Shown: positions 44,371 to 52,597 of the stretch, one piece after another | How the letters are laid out: each line of letters opens with the position of its first letter | Numbering within the stretch: position 1 is the first letter of the stretch | From: Acidobacterium capsulatum ATCC 51196 | GTDB lineage: Bacteria > Acidobacteriota > Terriglobia > Terriglobales > Acidobacteriaceae | Assembly: GCF_000022565.1 (NCBI RefSeq) | Contig: NC_012483.1 | Location: 992,001 to 1,056,000, forward strand | Direction of reading: 5' to 3' | DNA length: 64,000 bases | Notes under the pieces: model-generated | Database searches by the model: none | Seen by the model: the letters and a program-made list of their open reading frames with translations, nothing else | Told to the model about the DNA's origin: nothing | Translations under genes and position numbers: made by a program

Positions 44371-45903
44371 TCAATAAGAAGCGAGACCATCCGGCAGCGA
44401 AGGAGAGTTATGTTGCCTGGCTTCATTCTCTGCATATTCCGCTGGAAGCACGATGGTGAATGTCGTCTTTCCTGGGCGGCTTTTCAGGCGGATCTCACCA
44501 TGATGCTTGTCGACAATGCTTTTGGTCACCCATAGGCCCAGTCCGGTTCCCAACGATCCCTTGGTGCTGAAAAAAGGCTGAAATAAATTGCTTTGCAACT
44601 CGTCGGGAATTCCGTGACCGGAATCTTCGACATCAATCTGCACGCAATCCTTACCATTCTCCGCGGTCTTGCCGGCATGCAAACGCAGCAGAGCATCCTC
44701 AGGTGAAGCATCGATCGCATTGCTCACCAGGTTCACCAGAACCTGGCGAAGCTCACCGGTGATCCCTTGCAGTTGGATATTTCCATTCACGGCAACGACA
44801 GGAGTAATGTTGCGTGCTCGCAACTTCGCACGGAACAAGCTGACCGTATCCTCAAACAATGCCTTGCAATCGATGTGCCCCAGCACCGCCTTGCCGCGAT
44901 AGTAGGTGAGCGTCTGCCGGGTGATGCTTGAAATTCGGAACAATTGCTGGTCCGCCTCTTCCAGAAGTCCTCTGCCAGGATCGTTACGGGTATCTGTGCC
45001 CTTCAGCAGGTAAAGCAGATTGACCAGAGACTCCAGGGGATTGTTGATTTCGTGCGCTATCGCGCCTGCCATGCGGCCCACGATAGCTAACTTTTCTGAG
45101 ACGCGTAGAGACTCATCTCTTTCCTTCTGCATCTGCACATCGGTGCAAGTACCCACCCATCTGAGATGTGCTCCTTCAATCGTCACCGGAACCGCACGCA
45201 CAAGGTGCCAACGAGGAACCTGATCCGCCGCCCGAATTAGCCTGCATTCCAGTTCCAGCGCCTTTCCAGAACCCAAAGCATCTCGCCATGAGCGGCGAGT
45301 CTGAGAGATGTCCTCCACATGCACGCCAGCAGAATCGCACCAGGACTTTCTGTCATCGGATCCAAAATATTCATGCCAGATATCGTTGCAATAGAGCAGC
45401 TCTCCATCGGCACTGGAGGTCCAAACCATGGCGGGCAAGGCATTGGTCACCTGCTGAAACAGAAGCTCTGTCTCTCGCAGCTTCATCTCCGCTTCCACGC
45501 GGGAACGATGCTCCGCATACTCTTTGAGGGCGCGGCGAATCGCAGGCACCAGACGCTCCATTCGAGCCTTCAGCACATAGTCCGTCGCGCCGCGATGCAG
45601 CGTCTCCACTGCAACCTCTTCGCCGAGTACACCTGATACAAAGATGAAGGGTAAGTGCTTGTCATCGTGGCGCACAATCTCGAGCGCCGACAATCCATCA
45701 AAATCCGGCAGAGCATAATCGGCGAGAATCAGGTGCCAAGTATGCTCCGCATACTTCTGAAGAAAATCAGAACGATTGCTGGCTACATGCACTTCAAAGT
45801 CATAACCAGCCTGTTGCAAACGGCTCTGCGCCAGTTCAATATCCAGCGGGTTGTCCTCAAGAATCAGGACTGAAGGCCGTGCATCTCCTGCGGAAAGGGT
45901 CAT
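44371..45903 (-). CDS. Hybrid sensor kinase: REC, PAS, HisKA, HATPase_c
   Basis: About 510 residues from ATG 45903, one base after the response regulator stop, with GGAGG upstream. Domains in order: receiver (SVLILEDNPLDIELAQ; phospho-acceptor Asp in LILADYALPDFDG), PAS (LPAMVWTSSADGELLYCNDI), HisKA with His in GAIAHEINNPLE, and HATPase with DSGHGIPDELQ and GTGLGLWVTKSIV. No TM helix, so cytoplasmic. It is the last gene of the light-signalling operon. The N-terminal receiver could be phosphorylated by the bacteriophytochrome, giving a relay into this kinase. The output target is unknown, as no DNA-binding domain is present in the operon. Confidence 0.93.
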   Translation of the reverse strand: MTLSAGDARPSVLILEDNPLDIELAQSRLQQAGYDFEVHVASNRSDFLQKYAEHTWHLILADYALPDFDGLSALEIVRHDDKHLPFIFVSGVLGEEVAVETLHRGATDYVLKARMERLVPAIRRALKEYAEHRSRVEAEMKLRETELLFQQVTNALPAMVWTSSADGELLYCNDIWHEYFGSDDRKSWCDSAGVHVEDISQTRRSWRDALGSGKALELECRLIRAADQVPRWHLVRAVPVTIEGAHLRWVGTCTDVQMQKERDESLRVSEKLAIVGRMAGAIAHEINNPLESLVNLLYLLKGTDTRNDPGRGLLEEADQQLFRISSITRQTLTYYRGKAVLGHIDCKALFEDTVSLFRAKLRARNITPVVAVNGNIQLQGITGELRQVLVNLVSNAIDASPEDALLRLHAGKTAENGKDCVQIDVEDSGHGIPDELQSNLFQPFFSTKGSLGTGLGLWVTKSIVDKHHGEIRLKSRPGKTTFTIVLPAEYAENEARQHNSPSLPDGLASY

Positions 45904-45904
45904 C

Positions 45905-46354
45905 CTAAACAAGCCTCCGGATCACAAAGGGAGGAGGTTCGTTTACGACAGCCCAAAATACCCCAAGATCCTGTATTGCTTTGATGAAGTCAGGAAAAGC
46001 CACCGGCTTGACCACGTAAGCATTGCTGCCTAATTGATACCCGGCAAGAATATCCTGCTCTTCGCGTGAAGAAGTGAGAAGGACCACAGGGAGATGCCTC
46101 AGTTCCTGTTCTTTGCGAATCATCGAAAGAACCTCCAGCCCGTCTACCTTGGGCAGCTTAATGTCGAGCAGCACCACCGCCGGATTTCCATGTGAACGCT
46201 CTGCATACTGACCGCGATAAAACAGATAGTCGCAAGCCTCTTCCCCATCTCGCGCAATAACGACTTCGTTCGCAAGGCCACTCTTGGCGAGGGCTGTCAG
46301 GCTCAACTCAAGATCATTCGGGTTATCTTCTACCAGCAAAATTGGTCGTAGCAC
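45905..46354 (-). CDS. Single-domain response regulator (Rcp1-like)
   Basis: 149 residues consisting of one receiver domain: PILLVEDNPNDLELSLTALA, phospho-acceptor Asp64 in VLLDIKLPKVDGLEVL, and the Thr and Lys of LLTSSREEQD and AYVVKPV. It has the long loop typical of Rcp1-type regulators that pair with phytochromes. It starts 20 bases after the bacteriophytochrome gene and overlaps the reading region of the hybrid kinase. It likely accepts phosphate from the phytochrome and passes the signal by protein contact. Confidence 0.94.
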   Translation of the reverse strand: MLRPILLVEDNPNDLELSLTALAKSGLANEVVIARDGEEACDYLFYRGQYAERSHGNPAVVLLDIKLPKVDGLEVLSMIRKEQELRHLPVVLLTSSREEQDILAGYQLGSNAYVVKPVAFPDFIKAIQDLGVFWAVVNEPPPFVIRRLV

Positions 46355-46374
46355 GGTTTCCTCTCGAGGCGATC

Positions 46375-48627
46375 TCAGGACTGCAGGCTTTCAGGTATTG
46401 GCAGTGAAAAAAAGAAAACAGCACCCACGTTCAACTTTCCCTCGGCCCAGGTCTGGCCGCCATGGCGCGCAACGATCCGGCGCACGTTTGCGAGACCGAT
46501 CCCGGTCCCTTCAAACTCCTCTATCCTATGCAGCCGCTGAAACGCTCCAAACAGCTTGTGCGCGTAGCGATTATCAAATCCAACGCCGTTATCGCGAACG
46601 CTGAAAATATATTGCTGATGATCGCGATGCGCACTTACCTCTATACGAGCGAGAGCGCGCTTGCTTGTGTACTTGGCGGCATTGGACAAAAGATTGCGCC
46701 AGACCTGCCGAAGCAAATTCACATCGCCTTCTACCAACGGGAGGTGACCGCAGCTAAACTCAACTTCCCGTCCGCGTAACTCCTGACTGACCACATCCTC
46801 CCAGACTTCACTGACCAACTGTTCCATCGCGACTGCGCGCATTGCAAGCTTTGTCCGGGCAATCTGCGAGAAATTCAGAAGGCTATCCACCAATACTCCG
46901 GCAAACTGCGCGGACTGCGTAATCTTTTCGATATAGCGCTTCCCCTTCTCCGTCAGCTTGTCTGACTCATCGATCAGCAGCAATTCAGCAAAGCCGGAGA
47001 TATGCCTGAAGGGAGCGCGCAGATCATGCGACACGGAGTAGGAAAATGCCTCCAGTTCCTTGTTGGTGAACTCCAGTTCCGCTGCCATGTCCGCCAGTTC
47101 CTCAGCACGACGCAACACAATGAAGAGCATGGCATTGCGAAAGTCGCGAGCAGCTTCTATCTCTACCGCAGACCAGGCATCGGAACGCTGGCGCACCAAC
47201 TCGCTCCAGCCTTCAAAAGAGTGCCGTGGATCAATACGAACGATTCCGCCAACCTCACTGACTGTTTTGAGAGGCTCTCCAGCCCAGTGCACTGTGCGGA
47301 TAATCTCAGGCCGGAACCACAGAATCTGGAAGCGATGCACCTGAGAGAGCGAGATGGCCAGCAGCCCGCTCGCCGTATCGAGAAATCCCTCTGCCGCGGC
47401 CAGATGTGGAGAGAGATGATCGGTGGCAAAAAGATCAGGCTGCCCGGTATTCCGCAACCAGTCCGCGATCGTTCTCACGCCCGCTTCGTTCGGAGTCTCG
47501 CCCATGAGCAGACAGGCTTCATCCAGCACAAATGCAGCTCCCGCAGCCCGGGTCAATGCCATGACTTTATCCGGATGATTGGTCAGGCCATCGACATATT
47601 TCTCTTCCAGCGTCATATACGTGAGCAGGTCACGTTCAACAGCCTTGAGCCGGATGGCTTCGGCAAAATCCGCTGCGCGATCATAGGCGCTGATCTGCGC
47701 CGCAACAATCCTCGTCAACACGTCGCATCCAGAGCGAACCACATAGGGAACCGACAGCGCTGTTGCGTGATGACAAGAGATCATGCCCCACAGCTTGCCC
47801 TCTACGACAACAGAGAATGACATGCTCGCCGCCGTGCCCATATTCCGCATGTATTCCCGGTGAACAGGAGAGACACTCCGCAGCACGCAATAGGTCATGT
47901 CCATCGGTTCATCGCCGCTGTCTACCGCCAGCAACGGAGACGGTACATAGTTCACATCAGGAATGATTCGTATTCTGTTCAACAAATAAAGGTGCCGTGC
48001 CTGCTTCGGAATATCTGTGGCAGGAAAGCGCAGATGCAGCATGCTCGGCAGGTTGCCGTTGTTATCCTCCGCAATGACAGTTCCGTGCCCTTCTTCATCA
48101 AACGAATACAGCAGCACCCGGTCAAAACCGGTGAGGGTGCGAATCTCGACCGTGATGGTTCTCGCAAGCTCACCAATGTCGCGGATAGTCTCAAGCTGAG
48201 CAACTACATTGACGATGGTCTTGTTCAGCCGCTCGGGACTCACGCGCTCTTCCACGCGCTCAAATTCCACTGCCAGCCGGTCGCCGACCGAGTGTGTAAT
48301 CAGTTCCATTTCCTCGCCCGAGGCCAGCCGTATGCTGCGCAGATAGTGGCTCGATCGCGAATCAGGCCGCGAGTGAAACTCCTCGCGCAACTCAGCCGAT
48401 AGTTGTTCGTCAAACAATTCTGTGCAAGTTCCGCCGAGTATTCGATGGATCGACCTACCAAGCCACTCCGCCGCATTCTGGCTGGCTTGAACGACGATCA
48501 GCCTGTCTTCCGGGGAACGTGCAAAGACCAGCAGGAAACCGTGTGCCTGCACGCTACCCGGGATATGAATGAGCTCCCGATCACAATTGGTAAGATTTAC
48601 GGCAGAAATCGGGTCTAAGGAAGTCAT
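46375..48627 (-). CDS. bphP: Bacteriophytochrome histidine kinase
   Basis: 750 residues with PAS2, GAF, PHY, HisKA and HATPase domains in order. The biliverdin-attachment Cys15 lies in NLTNCDRELIHIPGSVQAHG, as in bacteriophytochromes. In GAF, FPATDIPKQARHL (Asp205), SVSPVHREYM (His256) and GMISCHH (His286) match the conserved chromophore-pocket residues of well-studied family members. The kinase core has SYSVSHDLRAPFRHISGF with the phosphorylated His and GTGIGLANVRRIVARHGG. It should be a red/far-red photoreceptor kinase. Its start overlaps the heme oxygenase stop (ATGA), so chromophore synthesis and apoprotein are coupled. Confidence 0.96.
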   Translation of the reverse strand: MTSLDPISAVNLTNCDRELIHIPGSVQAHGFLLVFARSPEDRLIVVQASQNAAEWLGRSIHRILGGTCTELFDEQLSAELREEFHSRPDSRSSHYLRSIRLASGEEMELITHSVGDRLAVEFERVEERVSPERLNKTIVNVVAQLETIRDIGELARTITVEIRTLTGFDRVLLYSFDEEGHGTVIAEDNNGNLPSMLHLRFPATDIPKQARHLYLLNRIRIIPDVNYVPSPLLAVDSGDEPMDMTYCVLRSVSPVHREYMRNMGTAASMSFSVVVEGKLWGMISCHHATALSVPYVVRSGCDVLTRIVAAQISAYDRAADFAEAIRLKAVERDLLTYMTLEEKYVDGLTNHPDKVMALTRAAGAAFVLDEACLLMGETPNEAGVRTIADWLRNTGQPDLFATDHLSPHLAAAEGFLDTASGLLAISLSQVHRFQILWFRPEIIRTVHWAGEPLKTVSEVGGIVRIDPRHSFEGWSELVRQRSDAWSAVEIEAARDFRNAMLFIVLRRAEELADMAAELEFTNKELEAFSYSVSHDLRAPFRHISGFAELLLIDESDKLTEKGKRYIEKITQSAQFAGVLVDSLLNFSQIARTKLAMRAVAMEQLVSEVWEDVVSQELRGREVEFSCGHLPLVEGDVNLLRQVWRNLLSNAAKYTSKRALARIEVSAHRDHQQYIFSVRDNGVGFDNRYAHKLFGAFQRLHRIEEFEGTGIGLANVRRIVARHGGQTWAEGKLNVGAVFFFSLPIPESLQS

Positions 48628-49178
48628 AAACTAACGCGAAAATAACAATGCAAGTATTGAAAGGTCTGATGCGCACCCTCCACGATCAAGTTGCCATTCA
48701 GATCATCGCCTTCCAACGTGCGCGTAACCTGCCGCCATCGTTCTCGCGTTTGGTCGCCATAACCGCTGAAATATAGATATCCGCGTCTCTCTGCCCAACC
48801 AAAGTGCTTTTCCAGGTGTCGGCAAATCACCTGCCCACCCAGCATGGACCCCTCCACCACGTAGATCGAACCCAGCCAATGGGACGCGGTTGATAACCTT
48901 GGCACGAGAGCATCTGCGGGCCTCTCTGCATCGGCAGTCTCGCCGAACCACTCAAGATCCGCACGCAGACGCGCAGCCTTCTGCCTTCCCTCCCACAGCG
49001 AGCGATATTGCATAGGGCAACGCTCTTCGATCCGTTTCTCCAGAGGCGCCATGGCCGCATGAAAGCTCTTCAGGATTTGCAGATAACGGTTCAGATCAAG
49101 TGCCGGGGACATCAGATCCAGAGTCGCTTCGATACTCTGATGTTCTTCCCGTGTTTCCTGCCGTAGCCGGTCGAGCAT
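48624..49178 (-). CDS. bphO: Biliverdin-producing heme oxygenase
   Basis: 184 residues, the usual size for BphO/HmuO-type enzymes. LRQETREEHQSIEATLDL contains the proximal heme ligand His13. YVVEGSMLGGQVICRHLEKH is the distal helix with the Gly-rich kink. It opens heme to biliverdin, the chromophore of the phytochrome encoded next. First gene of the four-gene light operon; its promoter lies in the 203-base gap before the divergent diguanylate cyclase gene. Confidence 0.94.
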   Translation of the reverse strand: MLDRLRQETREEHQSIEATLDLMSPALDLNRYLQILKSFHAAMAPLEKRIEERCPMQYRSLWEGRQKAARLRADLEWFGETADAERPADALVPRLSTASHWLGSIYVVEGSMLGGQVICRHLEKHFGWAERRGYLYFSGYGDQTRERWRQVTRTLEGDDLNGNLIVEGAHQTFQYLHCYFRVSL

Positions 49179-49381
49179 CCTGGTTCCATCCAGACAAGAG
49201 AGTGCAAACTGCCAAACGTCATAGGATTTGATGCCGTGCAGACGCCATTTGTCGGCCCGGACGGTGACAGAACAGAAGCTGCCCTCTGCGATTCGGGGCA
49301 GTTTGGAGGCATGAGCGGAAATACAGGTCGTGACTCCTGCACAGATTCAATTATGCTTACGCTAAGAATCCCGGATTTTTA

Positions 49382-52300
49382 TTGCAGATCATCTGCAGAG
49401 CTTCCAATATGGCGAACCCTTTCCTGCCGCGTTCCCGTAACACGCGGCAATCAGGAACAGCGACTTCAGGCATGCAGGCATGCCAGGCCATGTCAGGAGT
49501 GTCTCTGCGGATCATTCTGGTATTGCTCTGCTTGCTGCCGGCGGTCTCTTTTGCGCAGTTCACGGCACGCCATGCTGACGTCATCTTTGAGAATCTGGAT
49601 CGCAGCCAGGGCCTTCCCAGTCCTGTCGTTCAAGCGATGGCACAAGATGGTCATGGATTTCTCTGGATCGGAACCGGAAGCGGTCTCTCTCGTTGGGATG
49701 GCTATCACTTTCGGAATTACACCTTCTCTGTAGGTGTTCCGGGCACTTTACCCGATAACGATATCTACAGCATGTACACCGATCCCGACGGAACGCTCTG
49801 GGCCGGAACCCGCTCGCGCGGGCTTGCCCGCTACGAGTCCAGCCTGGATCGTTTCCAGACTTTTCTGCCTCCGGGGAAAGATAGAGACAACAACGCTCCC
49901 GCAGTGTATGCCATGATGGCGACCAGCCAAAACCATCTCCTGGTAGGGACGCGCATTGGTCTCGACCAGTTGGATACTGCCACCGGAAAATTTGTGGTTC
50001 TTCCTCTGCAAGGCGCAGTCGGCCAAATTGCAGTGCTCACGCTGGTCAAAGCGCCTTCGGGCCGCATCTGGGCCGGCACCAATCAAGGACTCTTCAGGAG
50101 TAATACCAATGGCACAGACTTCCGACTGCAGAAGCTATTCGGAAGCAAGCAGCCCGGCATCTGGAGGCTGCTGCTGGATCATGCCGGAAGTCTCTGGATT
50201 GGAACAACCTCGGGCGCCTATCTTCTCAGGCAATTTGCAACTCAGGCGGTTGCTATTCATGAATCCGGCCCCGGACCATCCCTTCTGGATAAGGAACCCA
50301 TCGACGCCATCTGCGAGGCAGCACCCGGCGTCATCTGGCTTGGCACCTTTGGGCAAGGCATTGTCGCGGTCAATGCCACAACACTGAGAACTCATCGCAT
50401 CACGCACGATCCGGCATTTCCCACCAGCCTGCCCAACAATACCGTCGTAACACTGTTAACCGATCAGACGGGCTCAGTCTGGGCCGGAACGGCCAATGGA
50501 GTGGGGCGCGCCAATCCGAACAGCGGGATTCTGACTTTCTTTGGAGCAACGGATACGTCGAGCCACGCTGGACGCATTCCTGACTCAGACGTCACGGCAA
50601 TCTCTCCAGAAAACGATGGCCGGTTCTGGCTCGGCTTGAATGAAAATGGAATAGAGCTTGTCGCGCTGCGTGGAAATAGGCTACAGCCCATCCGTCATAT
50701 CGCGGCGGGCTTGAATGCCCCGCTTCCACCGGGCCAGATCAATGCCCTCACAACCTCTAAGAGCAGCCTTTTTATTGGAACATCCAACTGGGTCTATCGT
50801 GCCGGCCTGGATGGAAACCGTGTTACGCCACTTCCCCAGCCCAAAGACACTGGCATTCGCGTCGATGCATTGCTCTATGAAAACGGAACGCTCTGGATCG
50901 GCTCTCATCACGGCCTCTGGCGCGAGGATTTCTCCACACCCTCCGCCACTATTCATCCGCCCTCACCAGTAGCAGTCCCCATCACTAATCTTGAGATCAC
51001 AGTGCTCGCCAAGGAAGCCGGAAACGATCTGTGGGTGGGCACCGCTCATGAACTCTTCCGTTATGACACCGCTTCGCACGAAGCTCTCCGCATCCCGGTG
51101 GACCCGTCGAACCCGAATGCGTTGCCGGCCCCGGTGACTTCGCTGCTTCTGGATCGCGAACATCGGCTATGGGCCACCACCTGGGGAGGCGGGGTTTGCG
51201 TTCTATCCGATACGGGCCCCGATCACTACAAAATTCGCCGACTACTGCATGGGCTCCCCAATGCCAATGGTGATGACATCCTTCAGGCTCCAGATGGCAA
51301 ACTCTGGGTCAGCACCGACGATGGTTTCGCCATCATTGATCCGCATACCTATTCCATTCATGCGCTGCGGCAAGCCGATGGCATCGCCATCCCCGCGTAC
51401 TGGGTCAAGTCAGGAGTGAGCACTTCAGATGGCCGGCTCGCCTATGGGGGCGATGGCGGGCTTACAGTGATTGATCCTGCTCAGGTCAGAATCTCCCAGC
51501 CTCTCTCTCCGGTCGTCGTTACGGATGTTCTCGTGGGGACGAAGCCTTATCCTCCTGATATTTTCAATGCCGCCAGCGGCAGTCCGCTGCTCAACATTCC
51601 TCAGGATGCCAACCGCATCGCCATCGAGTTCTCTTCCCTCGATTACAGCGGAGCAGATCGCAACCTTTACGAGTACAAACTGGATGGCTTCGATCAAAAC
51701 TGGGTGAAGACGACTGCGCGGCGCAGAGTGGCCAGCTACACCAACTTGCCTCCTGGCGATTATGTGCTCGAACTGCGCGGCTCCAATCACAACGGAGCGT
51801 GGGGCAAGACTCGCTCCATTCGCATTCATGTGATGCCTGCCTGGTACCAGACGGTGTGGATGAAGCTGGGCATGCTGCTTTTACTTTTGCTGCTGCTCAC
51901 CGCCGGCTACCGCATCAGCACGGCCTACATGAGGGCCCGGCAGCGCGAACTGGAGAGGCGTGTGGAATTACGCACCGCCGAGTTGCAAAAAATCACTGAG
52001 GAACTGCAGGAAAGCCGGCGTCAACTGGAGCAGATTGCTCACACAGACCCTCTCACGGGGCTGCCCAACCGGCGCATGTTCAGCGAGCATTTCAGGCGGC
52101 TGCTCGCTACATCCAGACGACAGCAAAACCGGTCTTTCACGCTCATCCTCTTTGATCTCGACAAGTTCAAAGACATCAACGACACCTACGGTCATGACGC
52201 GGGCGATGAGTGGCTAAAAATAGTCGCAGAGCGCATTCGCTCGATGGTGCGGCAATCGGACTGTTTCGCAAGAGTCGGCGGCGATGAGTTCGCACTGCTG

Positions 52301-52558
52301 GTGGCTGATCCCATCAACGGGCACGGTATTCGCACCCTTTGTGAGGCACTGGCAGCGTGCGTGCGCGAGCCGTTCTTTGTGAATGCGACCGCCGTCAAGA
52401 CTACCTTCAGCATCGGGCTCGCGAGCTATCCCAAAGACGGAGAAGATGAGATCGCGCTCTTCAAGGCCGCGGACATTGCTCTGTATCGCGCCAAGCGGGC
52501 TGGTGGAAACTGCTGGCACTGCTACTCGCCGGCAGAAGTTGAGAATCCGCAGAGATAG
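49382..52558 (+). CDS. Membrane diguanylate cyclase with periplasmic propeller and Y_Y_Y sensor
   Basis: Up to 1058 residues; the start is uncertain among TTG 49382, ATG 49409 and ATG 49490, the last leaving a clean signal peptide (SLRIILVLLCLLPAVSFAQF). The periplasmic part has many Reg_prop repeats (WIGTGSGLSRWDGYHFRNYT, WAGTANGVGRANP, WIGSHHGLWRED), making two beta-propeller-like domains, then a Y_Y_Y domain (YKLDGFDQNWVKT, NLPPGDYVLELRGSNHNGAW). One TM (LGMLLLLLLLLTAGYRIS) and a short coiled coil (RQRELERRVELRTAELQKI) lead to GGDEF: DPLTGLPNRRMF and ARVGGDEFALL, with an RxxD inhibitory site (RQSD) five residues earlier. It should make cyclic di-GMP in response to a periplasmic ligand, perhaps polysaccharide-derived. 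Confidence 0.92.
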   Translation: MQIICRASNMANPFLPRSRNTRQSGTATSGMQACQAMSGVSLRIILVLLCLLPAVSFAQFTARHADVIFENLDRSQGLPSPVVQAMAQDGHGFLWIGTGSGLSRWDGYHFRNYTFSVGVPGTLPDNDIYSMYTDPDGTLWAGTRSRGLARYESSLDRFQTFLPPGKDRDNNAPAVYAMMATSQNHLLVGTRIGLDQLDTATGKFVVLPLQGAVGQIAVLTLVKAPSGRIWAGTNQGLFRSNTNGTDFRLQKLFGSKQPGIWRLLLDHAGSLWIGTTSGAYLLRQFATQAVAIHESGPGPSLLDKEPIDAICEAAPGVIWLGTFGQGIVAVNATTLRTHRITHDPAFPTSLPNNTVVTLLTDQTGSVWAGTANGVGRANPNSGILTFFGATDTSSHAGRIPDSDVTAISPENDGRFWLGLNENGIELVALRGNRLQPIRHIAAGLNAPLPPGQINALTTSKSSLFIGTSNWVYRAGLDGNRVTPLPQPKDTGIRVDALLYENGTLWIGSHHGLWREDFSTPSATIHPPSPVAVPITNLEITVLAKEAGNDLWVGTAHELFRYDTASHEALRIPVDPSNPNALPAPVTSLLLDREHRLWATTWGGGVCVLSDTGPDHYKIRRLLHGLPNANGDDILQAPDGKLWVSTDDGFAIIDPHTYSIHALRQADGIAIPAYWVKSGVSTSDGRLAYGGDGGLTVIDPAQVRISQPLSPVVVTDVLVGTKPYPPDIFNAASGSPLLNIPQDANRIAIEFSSLDYSGADRNLYEYKLDGFDQNWVKTTARRRVASYTNLPPGDYVLELRGSNHNGAWGKTRSIRIHVMPAWYQTVWMKLGMLLLLLLLLTAGYRISTAYMRARQRELERRVELRTAELQKITEELQESRRQLEQIAHTDPLTGLPNRRMFSEHFRRLLATSRRQQNRSFTLILFDLDKFKDINDTYGHDAGDEWLKIVAERIRSMVRQSDCFARVGGDEFALLVADPINGHGIRTLCEALAACVREPFFVNATAVKTTFSIGLASYPKDGEDEIALFKAADIALYRAKRAGGNCWHCYSPAEVENPQR

Positions 52559-52597
52559 ATTCCTAAGCTATTTGCACGAGAGGCTTGCACGTCATCC

